Assembly (NCBI GenBank): GCA_034231615.1
Contig: CM067311.1
Location: forward strand, 27,618,015 to 27,682,014
Reading direction: 5' to 3'
Source of the DNA: Meghimatium bilineatum
Lineage: Eukaryota > Mollusca > Gastropoda > Stylommatophora > Philomycidae
DNA length: 64,000 nucleotides
Position numbers and translations under genes: made by a program. The notes beneath the pieces are model-generated. The model did not search any database. It worked only from the letters and a program-made list of their open reading frames with translations, and had not been told where the DNA came from. Of the stretch, positions 12,801 to 26,500 are shown piece by piece (the first letter of the stretch is position 1; each line of letters begins with the position of its first letter).

Positions 12801-15800
12801 AAGAAATTATAACAGACAAAAGGAAAAAAAATTATTAAAAAATTACTTATCTATGGTTTTTATATTTTCTGAAGTGGGAACCCTGTAAAATAAACCTAAT
12901 TCAAATAGTATTTATGTGGTTTCATTTTCAAATCAACATAATGGCACTGGTGAGAATGAATGAACCTCATAGATTTGCCATAAATCGTTATCTGAAAGAT
13001 AGACCTAGTCATTTTTTATCGCTCCAACACAGTAGATATTCACCATCTAAATCATGAAAGCAGCGTGATCAATACTATATTCTATTCTAAAAATCAACTT
13101 ACCTCTCTAACACACTAATGTTATCAGCTTGCCTATATGTCCAACAACTTCATTGAAGTCGCTATGCCAATCATGGCTATATGCCGAAGGGACATGCAAA
13201 TTTTCAACTTTTCCATCTTTAAAAATGTCCATATCCATGCTTCCCAAAGACTCTGTGTCACTAAAATTACTTCTATCTAAAGTGGAAAGGAATAGGCTTC
13301 ATCTGCGCATGTCCCAGTTTATGTGCATTAACAAATAAGGCTGTGCTACGTCATATAAAAATGCCTTGTTTATAGGTGGCCCCGGACACCTTTCATCAAA
13401 ACTAAGCTAGTACTGGACGGGATCCGTACCACCCTTAGCTTGCTAAAGGTTAAATAGGGAAAGTTGTTTTAAAAGGATGTGCTATAAAGGGATTTGACTG
13501 TACCATATACAATGAAAAAAAGATTAATCAGAATGGGTTTTATAAACATAAAAATTTAAAAAGGTTGGCACCTAAACAGCACCATAAGGAAGTGAGGCTT
13601 ATTGACCATATAAATGAACATAACACCATGGTAAAATTACCGTAGTAATGGAATTTGTAATTAGTAATTAGCAAATAAACATGAGTAGCTCAGACATCTA
13701 AGCCTATATAGAAGATATAGAAGATTATTTTTCTGTAAACAATATGTCAAATAAATAAGAAAAAGGTTCAGTAGGGTAGGATCTCATGTGGTGAAGAAAT
13801 TCTGACTAATTTTGCTGAAAGGGTTCTGAGTAAATAATTATCTCCTCAGTCACCACATAGATAGATAACTAGATCATCTGTATAAGATAAGCAAATCTGC
13901 AGCAAATGAAAATGTGAAAAATGTATATAACTGAGAACAGAGAGTTCATATAATGGAAGAAAATAATAGCTACACTGTGAACTGCCATGTATGCCATAAG
14001 ATTTAACTAAAGAGGTTTGGGAAATAAAAATTGGTAGCATATCCTATTCAGGACGTAAAGATCAACCCAGCATTTTCTATGCAATATAAGTATATTAGTT
14101 GCTTACATGGATAAAGTGATCAAAAAACCATTGATGAACTCAAATATGTTAGATCAAAAGGCACTAATACCACAGCCAAATTGTAAGCCATAATAACAAG
14201 TTTTCCATTCTCAGGAGGGAGTTCTGTTAGCTATCAAGAGCTTGAAAATAAACATAAAAGAACTAATTTAAAAGAAGACCTTGATCTAACATTTCTTATC
14301 ACTACCATATTCAGTGCTCTCATGGGTTCTCAACCTATTCAGATGGCAATCACCACCCACGTGTAATACTGAGAGTGCAATCATCATAACATATAATATG
14401 ATGACAGGAAAAATGAACACGAAAACTGGCCAAAAAACAATCTTTATTGCACCATACATACCCCACCACACGTTCCTTCCCCCGTAATCGTGAATAGTAA
14501 CACTATTTGTTTCAGTTTTGTACAATAAAGTTTGAATTATAAAGAGAACTCATGATAGTTAGTTCTTACAAACAATTTCTAACTAGCCTAGTGCAAGCCC
14601 TGCATCTCATTACAAGAGCACCATAGTGCCAAAAGCACTAGGTTAAGAAGGTCATAAGCAGTCTGATCAACAAAGCACAAAATAAGATAAAATGTATTAT
14701 TCTGTACTTTTGTGAAATGTATTTTTATAGATTAAAGCAGAGCATGATAAGGTAATCATGCTACTTAAAAAAGGAATTAAAAATTAGCAATGATGCATTT
14801 ATACTTAATAATGATGTATTTAAAGTTGGCAATGATGTATTTAAAGTTAGCAAGGATGCATTTAAAGCTAGCAATGATGCATTTAAATTTAGCAATGATG
14901 CATTTCAGGGTAGTAATGATGCATTTCAAGTTAGCAATGATGAGTTTAATTTAAAATTAGCATTAAAAAATAGGAAATACCTGTAATATATTAAAACAAA
15001 CTGTTCTACTTTTATTTATTTTTTAATTGATAATATAATTTATATAATATAGAATTATCAAAATTTTCAATTTTTCAATTTTTAAAAAATTGTTTATGAA
15101 TGTGAATTTTTGTGAGTTCTGCACCATGTACAATTACTTTCCTTGGATTTTTTCCATGTTTATTTTTCCAAACTATCATATGTATCTAGAAAGATGACAC
15201 AGCACAGAAAATCTGACCATAGAAAACCTAGCAGGTATTGAATGTAGCATGCTACATTCTTGTAAGGTCACTTTGCTTGTTCTTGCATTTATTACATGTT
15301 CTAACACTCCATTCATCACTTGTTATAACACTCCGTCCATCACTTGTTCTAACACCCCATTCATCACTTTTTCTAACACTCCATTCATCACTTGTTCTAA
15401 CACTCCATTCATCACTTGTTCTAACACTCCATTCATCACTTGTTCTAACACTCCATTCATCACTTGTTCTAACACCCCATTCATCACTTGTTCTAACACC
15501 CCATTCATCACTTATTCTAACACTCCATCACTTGTTCTAACATTCTGTTCATCAGTTGTTCTAACACTTTTAAAACTTTTGTTTTAAAACTTGTTGTTCT
15601 AACACTTTTAAAACTTTTGTTTTAAAACTTGTTGTTATAACACTATTTAGACAAATTAGTTGAACTTTGTCTTGTGTTCATTTCCAAATTCCTTCCAGTT
15701 AAAAGGATGTAGACCAGATAGGGTAATGTGATTTAGCCATGATTTATAGCTTGTTGCTTGACTGTGATGTCTGTGCCTTTCAGACTGACATTTCTGATGT

Positions 15801-17499
15801 TTTAAACAAATTCTGATCATTTCCAATAGAGAGCTCATGACAAATTTGCATGTAAAGTTGAGAGGCATGTAGGTCCACAAGAATTACTTCTGTCAATAAT
15901 AAAACTATGAAAACTTGCATTGTTGAACGAGTCAGCCAACATGATTCCCTTTCCAATAAATCCTGTAGAGATAATTTAAAGGTAGAAGTGGCAGAAGAGA
16001 AAAAAAAAGAAAATCATGGGTAGACAACATCAAAGACTGGACAGGTCAAGATTTGTGTGTTACTATATGGATGGATTGTTGAAATGGAATTGCCAACCCT
16101 ATTTCCAAAGCCTCATTAGTCACTTCTTATGACATGCATGGCAGGCAACAGTGTTGCTATTCATTGTTCCCCATTTGTGCTCCAACAGCACATGGGTGAA
16201 TTCAATATAATTATATGAAATAGTGCTTTACAATATAAACAAACTATAGACATAAAAGAATATTTTATAATGTATAAAAATTATAGACATAGAACACTTT
16301 ATAATGTAAATAGGTGGGAGGAGTTACTTAATCCCACTACCCAAGCCTGGCAAGAGTCATGCAAAGATACAGCGTTTCAGACTCAGAACCATGCAGAATA
16401 CAATTGGCAAGTTGTTAGAAAAGATTGTTGCATGGAAATTGTCCCTACATCTAAAGAGAAATAACAAAGAATACAAGAGTAAAGAATACAAATGTGTAGG
16501 GAGCAGGACTACCTACAAATCACCACTGATAAAGAGCACCCTAACCCAGAAATTCTAAAAGTGAAAGGCAGTAAACTTAAGAGAGAAAAGTCATGGATGA
16601 GGGTGTACAGAGGATATTACATACTGTGTGCCAATTAGAGGATGTGCTATCTGGTGTAGAATGGAGTCAGGTGCCCTTAGATTGTCCGACAGCCTTCAAA
16701 GTAATAATAACACTCAATAAAGACTGCAGGGAATGGTGTCCGGTCCGACAGTGGTGGAGTTGGAGGTGCTCCCTCTGATTGGTGAGAATTCCAGGGAAGG
16801 TGATATGATTATATATACAGACGGATCAGTTGAGAGACACATCAGGAGTGCCTGGGCCTTTACGAGTCAAAGGTGGGGAGAGACCATCAGAAATGAAAGT
16901 GATGCATTCACTCAGATGACAAACAGCATGACAATGTAGATTTTAGCAGTAACCACAGCTTTGAAATGGGTGTGCTTGCAGACTGTCTGCGAGCATGCAT
17001 GTATACTCAGTGACTTGATGAGCATGATTGTGAAAGTTCAGCGAGGTATGTTCGAGAACAGTAGCTGGATGCAGTGATGAAGTCCTGTGTGCATAAAGTT
17101 AATTATTTTTGTGCCAGACATGCAGAAGTCCAGGGTAATGAGAGAGCAGATAGGTTGGCTGCACATGCTGCTACTACGGCTGTTGGTGGAGCAATGGATC
17201 GAGCAGACATTTTGAATGCCCTATGGGAAAATGCACGAACTAATGACTATATAAGCGACGATGACTCCATGAATAGAATAAGGGAACTTGGTTTGAAATG
17301 TGGTGTCACTGGAAAGAAGCAGTTTCATTGGCGAGAAGGAATGATGGTCAATCAGCGGCATACTGGGACCATCAGTCAACGTGTAATGGCGGATACGCTC
17401 AAGGAGAGATCTGAACACCTATGGACTTGTTCAGTGCAGTGACGATGATCCAACAACTAACTTTATAATGTATATGTACTTTGTTATAAAAGAATACTT

Positions 17500-17540
<41 letters not shown>

Positions 17541-20500
17541 ATACAGAGGAGCATGGTAGCCTAGTTGATAGTGAGCTTACTTGCTGTTGCCGGGTTTCAA
17601 ATAACGTCCGGACAACAACAAAATTTGGGTTGTGATTTCTTGCTTGAGATGACCACTCTTCCAGTCAACTCAACTGTAAATGAGTACTTGATGCATGAGT
17701 TAGAGGAGGTAAATACTGCAAGGAAGAGAACTGGCCACCCCATCTAATAGTTGCTGTGGCCTAGTACATGAAGAGTTATCTTCATCCCCAATGGCAGATA
17801 CCATGGGACCTACCTTTATCTTATGTACAATATAGACCTACATAAAAGAATACTTTATAATGTATATATATATACAATAGACATGAATGAACTAAACTAT
17901 TAACTCTTTCAAAATGTAATTATACCCAGGGTTTGGACGTAATTAATTTTAGGCTAACGTTTTGGACCACAACATGATTCAGGTGCAAGCTTCTTGAAGA
18001 CAAATTATTAGCTATGGAAAGTCATATAAGGTATCAAAAAAAGATAATTGAATATGGAATTCATATACAATATAAGAATTGTAAGAACAACATACAAAAG
18101 TTGCACCACAAACAGGAATATTTTTTAACAGATATTTTCTTCTACACCCTCAATTTTACTTGTCTTCAAATTTTGATATCCAATATTACTAAAGCAGATG
18201 CATTGACAGCCCATTTACTAATCATAATTAGTTTATTTAAAGTAAATTTATCAACTGGCTAGTGTGTTATTCCATTTTTTGTGCGCAATGTCCAATTTCA
18301 GAACCAAACAAAATATTGTGAAAATTTAGGAAATATTCCCAAGTATTGGATTTCCAAAGATGAACTTTATTTCACTCAATGTTATCATTAGGTCTAGCTC
18401 TATTTGCTGTATAACGTAATACAAGATTATCATTGCTGTCACTAGTCCTATCGGATTCTTCAGAATCAATAGCAGTGGGAACAGTTTTAGAATTTTTGAG
18501 CTCTTACCTCTATTAGGTGTAGATCTATTTCATTTCCGATTTTCAACTAATCGGCAATCTTCATTGTCAAATTTAAAAGCACTGTTGTTTACTTTGAAAA
18601 CACTTGAAATAGCATCTCCAATTATAGAACTCAAAAGAATAATAAAACCTTATGTTTGTGGAATGTTTCAGCTCTCCTGTTAGTGCAATATGAAGTCATT
18701 TTGTTAATTTTGAGAACCTGAACCTAGCTTGTTTGAATTTTAATTTGAAACAAATGTATCACGCTTCTAATCGCTGATTAACCTGATGGTTTCCGTTTGT
18801 TAGCCAGATTTCTAAATGTTAAACAGCTAAATAAGTTAATACTCGTCATTTGCGAACCAAACTCCATCCAATTTGGAGGGTATATATGGAGTCCCGTTAT
18901 AAAGTGCTTACGTCCTTAAAGGGTGGTTCTGTCCCGTTATAACGGGCTTACGTATGAATTGTAAACTATAAATGAATAATTCTCAATATGTTGCATATTA
19001 TGTCTCAAACATGACTGAAGACAGATGTGTTGGGCCATTAGTGCAAATAAAACGTCAACACATTTCCATTCTCTGGACTACATCCTTCTGGAAATTTAAG
19101 AGGATCATTGTCTCTCTTGCCAGCGGGAGTTTGATAATAAACACTGAAGAAATAGAATGTCTCAAATGTTTCTATCATGTATGTAGAAACATCATGTTTT
19201 CACATGTCACCAGGCATCTTCTTTTATATTATAGTAAAATCCTTGGTTTTTTTTTAAATTGCAAAAATCTTCATGTCCGAAAAATATGTAGGTTATCCAT
19301 ATGATCATTTGTATCACATAAAAATAATTAATGTATGTGATGTATATATTTATCACATAACTTGAGAAACTGCTGCTCTACACACACACTTGTTCTGAAT
19401 GTGGTTTTTTTACAGTGATTTGCAACTATTTCTACAAATTTAATATACATATTCAAAACATAAATGCATTATTTGTTTACTAAGATTAAGAAAATGAACA
19501 TATCAAAATGAAGTGTGCAAAAAAGTTTGAAATTTTGTATTCTTGTTTGAGAAAGTAATTGTTCAGATGTCACTATCCTTATATTCACTATTAACAATAA
19601 AGTTATGTAAATAATATGTAGTAAACTGTTTAATGTTTCAGAAACATGTATTTGTAACTCATTTTTCAGTTGTGATAATTAATTAATATAGTTAAGGAAC
19701 AGAATTGTTATCACTGAAACTGCAGCAGATCCTTATTTAACATTCAATTCATTTCAAATTGCTTTAACATTCATAACTTACATTGTTTAGTAATAGGCCC
19801 TGTGTCTTGTGTACAGATGGAGTTAAATTTCGGAGTCAAAAGTTATTGCTGAAGATTGGGATTGTATTATATGTAAAAATAATTTTAACACTCTCATTTG
19901 GTCTTTTGAATTTACTATGATGAGATTAGTTTCCTAAAAATTGAAATAATTGTCCTAATTGCAATTATGAAATGGATCTTATCAAGTAATATTGGAAGAA
20001 AGCTTGTTCTTTTATGTTTTTCTAACTTTGATGTGATTTGCTTAAACTTTTATGTGGTTTTTTTTTTAACTTTGATGTTTTATTGTCTAACTTTGATATG
20101 TTTTTCTAGCTTTGATGTCGTTTTTTAACTTTGGTGTCATTGATATTGGTTTGTAGGCACAGCACAAGAAGAAGTGCCTATATTCCAATTTTAATAGCAT
20201 GCACAGTTCCATTTCAATATTGGTATAGTACAGGAAGCTTTTGTGACATCACTGTAGTTACGTCACTAGGAAACCTTGTTGCCAAAATGGTTAATTTAAT
20301 TGGAGATTAAAAAGGTGCTATGACTTCTGCCAGATAAATCAATGTGCACACTAAACACTGAGAGTCCCTTTCCCAGAGTCATCAGGGGGAGGGGCATATG
20401 GGAGAGGGCTCTCTGTGCATAGCGCACAGATTGGTGCATCCAGAATATCGGTTCAATACATCTAGTGACTGTAAAATGCATCTTTATTGATATTTCTTTT

Positions 20501-23500
20501 CGCTAAATAATGTAGGATTAGTTCTATTCAAGTTTAAGATTTGTTTTGTTGAAATGTAAGGCACATCCTCACAAATGAACTGCTTTGCAAAGAGCACTTG
20601 TAAAATGTAGGCCTAATGTTAAAATTATAGACTTTTTAAAATAAAGTGATGTATGTCAATCATAGTTAGATTCTTCTACTTGTGCATTCTTAAACTCCTG
20701 CAGGTTTGCAGGATGTAGTCCAGAGAATGGAATGTAGTGTGTCATAGTTTACAGATTGGCTGTAATATCTGCACCCTTTTACCAGACACATCCAACTTCA
20801 ACACAACTTTCGGATAACTTTGACATATAGAATGGGACAACCAACTTCATCCTCAAACCTCCTTAATCACCTTTTGTGACATTCATATCATCTTATGGTA
20901 TTATTATTGTTTGCTCCCCTACCAAACAACATTTCTGTGATACATGTGATATGAATTGAAGCAACTATTATTTCCGTCATTGCAGAATTTACTCTTAAGT
21001 TGTGACCTAAATAAAGCTCATTCAGTAACTGTGATGTACATATAGCTGTAGCAGTATTGTGTCAATATTTACTCACTGCAGCAATACTCAAATCCAACAC
21101 ATGAAATTTGAAACAGGATAATGAAATTTTGCTTATCACTGGTAATACACATAATAACAGACACAAATTGATGTTTTGATCAAAAGTCTTTATCATGAAT
21201 ACAAAATTCACAACAAAAAAATGACGAGTAAGAACGGCACTATTGAAGTTCACATGTCAGAGCTAAATATAAATATCAATATAGATAATATATGGACGTG
21301 TGTTATTATGCATGTTTCTAGTGATTAAGAAAACTTCATTACCTTGATCCAAGGAGTATTATGTCTAGTTTGTAATACAAATTTAAGAACTTTTTATATA
21401 TTAAGAAACACATTATTGAGACATATATTCTCCAGCATAAGAAAATTGTTCTTTAAAAAAAATAGGCATGATATTCACCAGCATACACAAATTTGTTGTT
21501 TTTTTCATGCATGAGAACTTTCTTAGAAAGTTTAAAGTTTCCTTTAACACTTTATCTCCATAAGGGTTTTCCTGTCTTGCTGTAATATATCCAGAACTCA
21601 CTCTAAAAGATGAGATTTTTGTTGGCTTGTACAGTGTCTGCCTAAGTGGCTTGTTCAGCAGCTTGTGGAGATAAAGAGTTAAAAATTAAAAAATAATTAT
21701 AAAATGTTATTTCATTATTTCTACAAGTACATTCTTTTAAAATATACCTTATAAATACATATATGCAAGTAGTCAGCATTTGTTCTTTAGTATTGTATGC
21801 ATTTCCCGCCGAAGACGGATGCGTCGGGCCATTGGCGCAAATAAAACGGCGACACAACACATTTCCATTTTCTGGACTACATCCTGCTGGAAATCTAGCA
21901 GGACCATGATCCAGCTAGATCCAGTTGGAGTTTGAGAATGAACGCAGAAGAAGAAGAAGTATGCATTTGTTTGCAATTGTTAAAAATTATATTAACTTAT
22001 ACAAATTGTGTAAAGTTTTTATGATAAATTGTGACCCATACCTCACCCCCTTTCCCACCTGAAATTACTAAACTAGTATTGAGAAAACATACTTAATCAG
22101 CACAAGAAAAATTAAATAAATTCTCCATGGTCATGACTGACTTCTCTGGCAAGAAATGCTGCAATGCATAGGTCTATATGATGATGAAATAATCAAGCTC
22201 TTGACCACATAGCTTTTCTGATAAAAGCATAGGTCCTCAGCGCAGTTGAGGTTACACCCAGCCTCATATAATATTTAGTTATTGTTTCAAAAGCATATTT
22301 GTATTAAGGGAGTTTATGGATGCATCTTTAATTCCAAAAGGGAAGCATTCCAGTATTGCAGTATCCCAGAATTTTTTATCCTGCCAGGATCACAGCATAC
22401 ACTTCTGGGTGAACTATCTCATCATTCTTCTGTCAGATTTGTAGACCCATCCACAGAGATTGCAGCATATCTAGCATTCCCACCACATAGGAGTCGGCCA
22501 CAAAAGAACAAATGAACAATATCCTTATTATAATATAATAGTCTGCATCTTTTTGTCATCTATGGGGACTATTTGATAAAAACAAATAAGAAATTGAGAC
22601 AAGACATGCAGTGAGAATTATTTTTTCGCAGATGATGTGTCATCAGTCTATCCTCCAACTTTCCTTAATTGCCTCCTACAACATTTCTGGAAAGAAGACA
22701 GTATCCTTATTCTTTGCACTCTGAATTAGCAGTTCAGTCTCCAATTGCCATACATGAGATAGGCATATGTCTATATAGGCTTATATATAAACATTTTATC
22801 TTTATTGCACTGACAGTGTAATACTTTTTTATTTTAAGAATGATTTCATGTTTTGATTCAATAGAGTGACATAATAAATACAAATTTATGATGTGTATTT
22901 CTATTTTTATTTCTAGAAAGTTAAGACGTGACAACCCATCAAAAATTCTGATCAACCTGTGTTTAGCACTACTACTTTCCAATCTGGTCTTTGTAATTGG
23001 CATGCATGACTACACATTTAACAACACAGCATCATGCAAAGTGAGCTTTTATAGTTCATAATTATGTACATTTTTCTTATATTAAAACATTTAATTGCCA
23101 TACTTTTTGTTAATAACAATAAGAATTGAAATGCTTTCTGTATAGGACATATAGGAAAAGTCAAATTAATATTACAGTAATGATCAACCTAATCATATCG
23201 CTAGTGTTAAGTATACTTTTATATGGATGTGAAAGATGGACACTAAATGCAGACCCAGAAAGAAGGATTCAGACTTTTGAAAACAAGTGCCACAGATATT
23301 TTTTAAGAATGAGCTATATAGAACACAAGATAAATATATTTGTCCAGCAGTAAATAAACAAACTGGCAGGTTATAAAAAATGTTGATAACCTGCCACTTT
23401 TGGCAGCAGTGAAACAGCATAAACTTGTTTGATTTAGACATGTAATGAAACACGACTCTCTCAAATTATTTTGCAAGACACAGTTGAGGTGGAAGGAGGA

Positions 23501-26500
23501 GAGGAGAACAGAAGAAATCCTGGATTTATAACATCAAGGAATGAACTGGGTGTGATTTTTCTACATTCCTCCAAATGGCTGAGGATAGAGTTGTTTGGAG
23601 AGATTTTTGTGCTGATATCTCCTTTGTGGCACCCCTGCAAACCTGATGGGTTATGGATCTTATAATTAATATTATTATTTCTATTCAACAATTGCTGAAT
23701 CTTTAGGCAGCACTTATACATCTATTCATAAAAAATGTGTATTATTTACTTACAACAAGGAAAAGTAAGTAGTATTTATATGATACCACAAATAAACATC
23801 TAATTAACAAGTATGAATTTTAATAGATATAAATAATATGAATAAGGATGATTTTGATGTTGCATGCAAAGGGCCTTTATCAAGAAATAATACAAAAAAC
23901 GAATATGTAAACACAATAGAACAAGATCACCAAATGTGTGCATCTTGGTTAGTATTTACTTACGAACTTGAAAAAGGTTGAAATGACATGGACATTGACA
24001 TCATTGTACTTGTACACTGTCAATGGAGCAGCATGCTGCTTACCTAGACAACTACTCATCTAGAGATTCCTCACATATTTGTTAGTTACTAATATTTTCT
24101 AATACTTTTTTTTATAATATCTTAGCTATATATAATATTGTGGTTTGGTATGCATAGTCTTTTCTTGATCATAATTGTAGATTGCTCGTGAAATGTTATT
24201 GACTTTGAGATAGTTTTAAAGGAAGTGAATATTTTGAAAAAATTTAAGAAAGTTGCGCAAAAGCAAGAATTTGGTATCAAGCAGCAAGTACAGTTGCTAG
24301 TGTCATAAGAAATAATAAAGATTAATAATTATGATTGAGACTTATTGATATTTGTTAGCATAAGAGTGTCTTATACTAAGGGAGTAAACTCCTGCAGAAA
24401 ATACTCACTTCCTGGTGGGCTAGCATGAAAGTGTCTTAAACCTATGGAGTCAACTCCTTCAAAAAATCTCAACTGCCTAGCTGTTTAGCAATATAGTGCC
24501 ACAGGACAGGGAAGTAAACCCTACAAAAAAATGTAGAGGGGGAACCCTAAGTGAATCAACAGTGTTTTCAATCAGCTTCTGAAATTACTTGCAGTTCTAC
24601 TTGTTTCCATGTGTAGTCATACTACTTTCTCATTGAACTAATCAAAAGAGCTGACAGTTCAAATGGGCAAGGCACTTTCTTCATAAAACCTGTCTGGACC
24701 AACAATCGTGTGTGAAATGTTGGAATTAAGTGTCCCAGAAGTTTAACCAATGTGAGGATTTCATGGTTCATTAAAAACTTCAAACTGGACTGCTTCCTGA
24801 CCATCTGTAAATCTGCAAAATGCTGTCATCCTCCCTATTTATGAGATAGATAAACAGTGTATAATTAAGTAATCACAAACAGCAATAATTATTATATCAT
24901 ATATCAAGTAACATATTCTTTCCAGAACATTGTCTTCATCACTGATACTCTGAATGCCTTTCTGCCCTGGGCAAGCAGGCCTACATTGGCCAGAAACATG
25001 TTCACACATTCTTTGATTTGATGTCACTGGTCCATCATCTTCTTGGTCTTCATTTTTTCTTCTCTTTCCTGGTACTCTGCCCCACTCCAGAATCAGCCTT
25101 TTGATACATATGTCTAAGTGTCCAAAATACTTTAGCTTCCTTTTTATGCAGATGGTAATTAGGAGCCACTCTTCATTTAGTTTCAATAGTTTCAAAATTT
25201 AAATGTTCTTCTTTTACTCTGTCAATTATATTTGTAGGGTCTTTCTGTAGCTCTTCATTTCAAATGAATTTATTCTTCTGGATATTGTCTTGTTTAAAGT
25301 CCAAGTCTCACATCCATATGTTGCCACTGGGAAAATTTTTTTTTTATATAATAAATTCATCAGATAAAAGTTAATGCTTTTATTGCTTTCCATGCCCATC
25401 ATCAAAATGTATCAATGAACACCATTCTCAAGTTTATTTTTGTTTTGCACAGATATTCTTCATCAAGGAATTTATGTAATCATTTATGCTTTGTCATTGT
25501 TAGTATTTTGTCTACAATTTGGCCATGACAGTTTGTGATTTGATATCTCGTGAACTCCATGGTTAGTGCCTATATTAATTTTAGTTTAGCCTAACAGGTC
25601 AGTTAATGCAGCTTAGTGCACAGTATTTAAGAAGCATACCATAGAACAGGACAAACCAAATCCGCATTCCAAAAAATGAGAACCATTTTGTGCAATGGAA
25701 GACTATCAATGCAGACCAGAATTCGAATGCTGAGATGTTATATTGACCAATTATTTTTTATGGATGTGAAGCATGGACTGTAAAAAAAAAAAAGATTCAA
25801 AGCAAATTAGAGGTTACAGAAATGTGGTTTCTGAAAAGAATGATGAAAATTCCATGGACAGCAAAGAAAACAAATGCAGATGTTCTCATTTATGCTTTCG
25901 TAAAAACATCAATCATATCAAACATATGGGGCAGACAGTCAAGGTTTCTAAGGCATGTGCTGAGAAGAACACAACTTGAACACTTAATAACCACTGGAAA
26001 GATCAAGGGGAGAAGAGATATGGCACGACAAAGAGAAACGTTACTAGATGGACTAGTATTGTGGCATGGTAGAAGTTCACCAACCGAGCTTATTGACAAC
26101 ACAAGAGACAGAGTCATGAAGAAACATGATCGCCTACGCCATTCAGCATGGCACTTGATTGATTGATTGATTCCATATTTTTCCCACAGCTACTTTAATG
26201 TCACACAATTATTTCAATGCAAGTATTTATATTTTTTGCAAAAAAGTTATGGCTAATATTTCTAAACATTAAAACTGTGTTATTTCACACAAGGTTGTGG
26301 CTGTCCTGCTGCATTACTTTCTTTTGTCATCTTTAACTTGGATGGCAGTTGAAGCATTCTACATGTACCTGGCACTAATCCTTGTATTCAAGACCTACTT
26401 TACACACTTCATCCTTAAATGCTCTCTAGTTGGTTGGGGTATGTAGAATTATATTGTACACGTTTAAGTAAACAATATATGTCCTATTTTTAATTATTTC

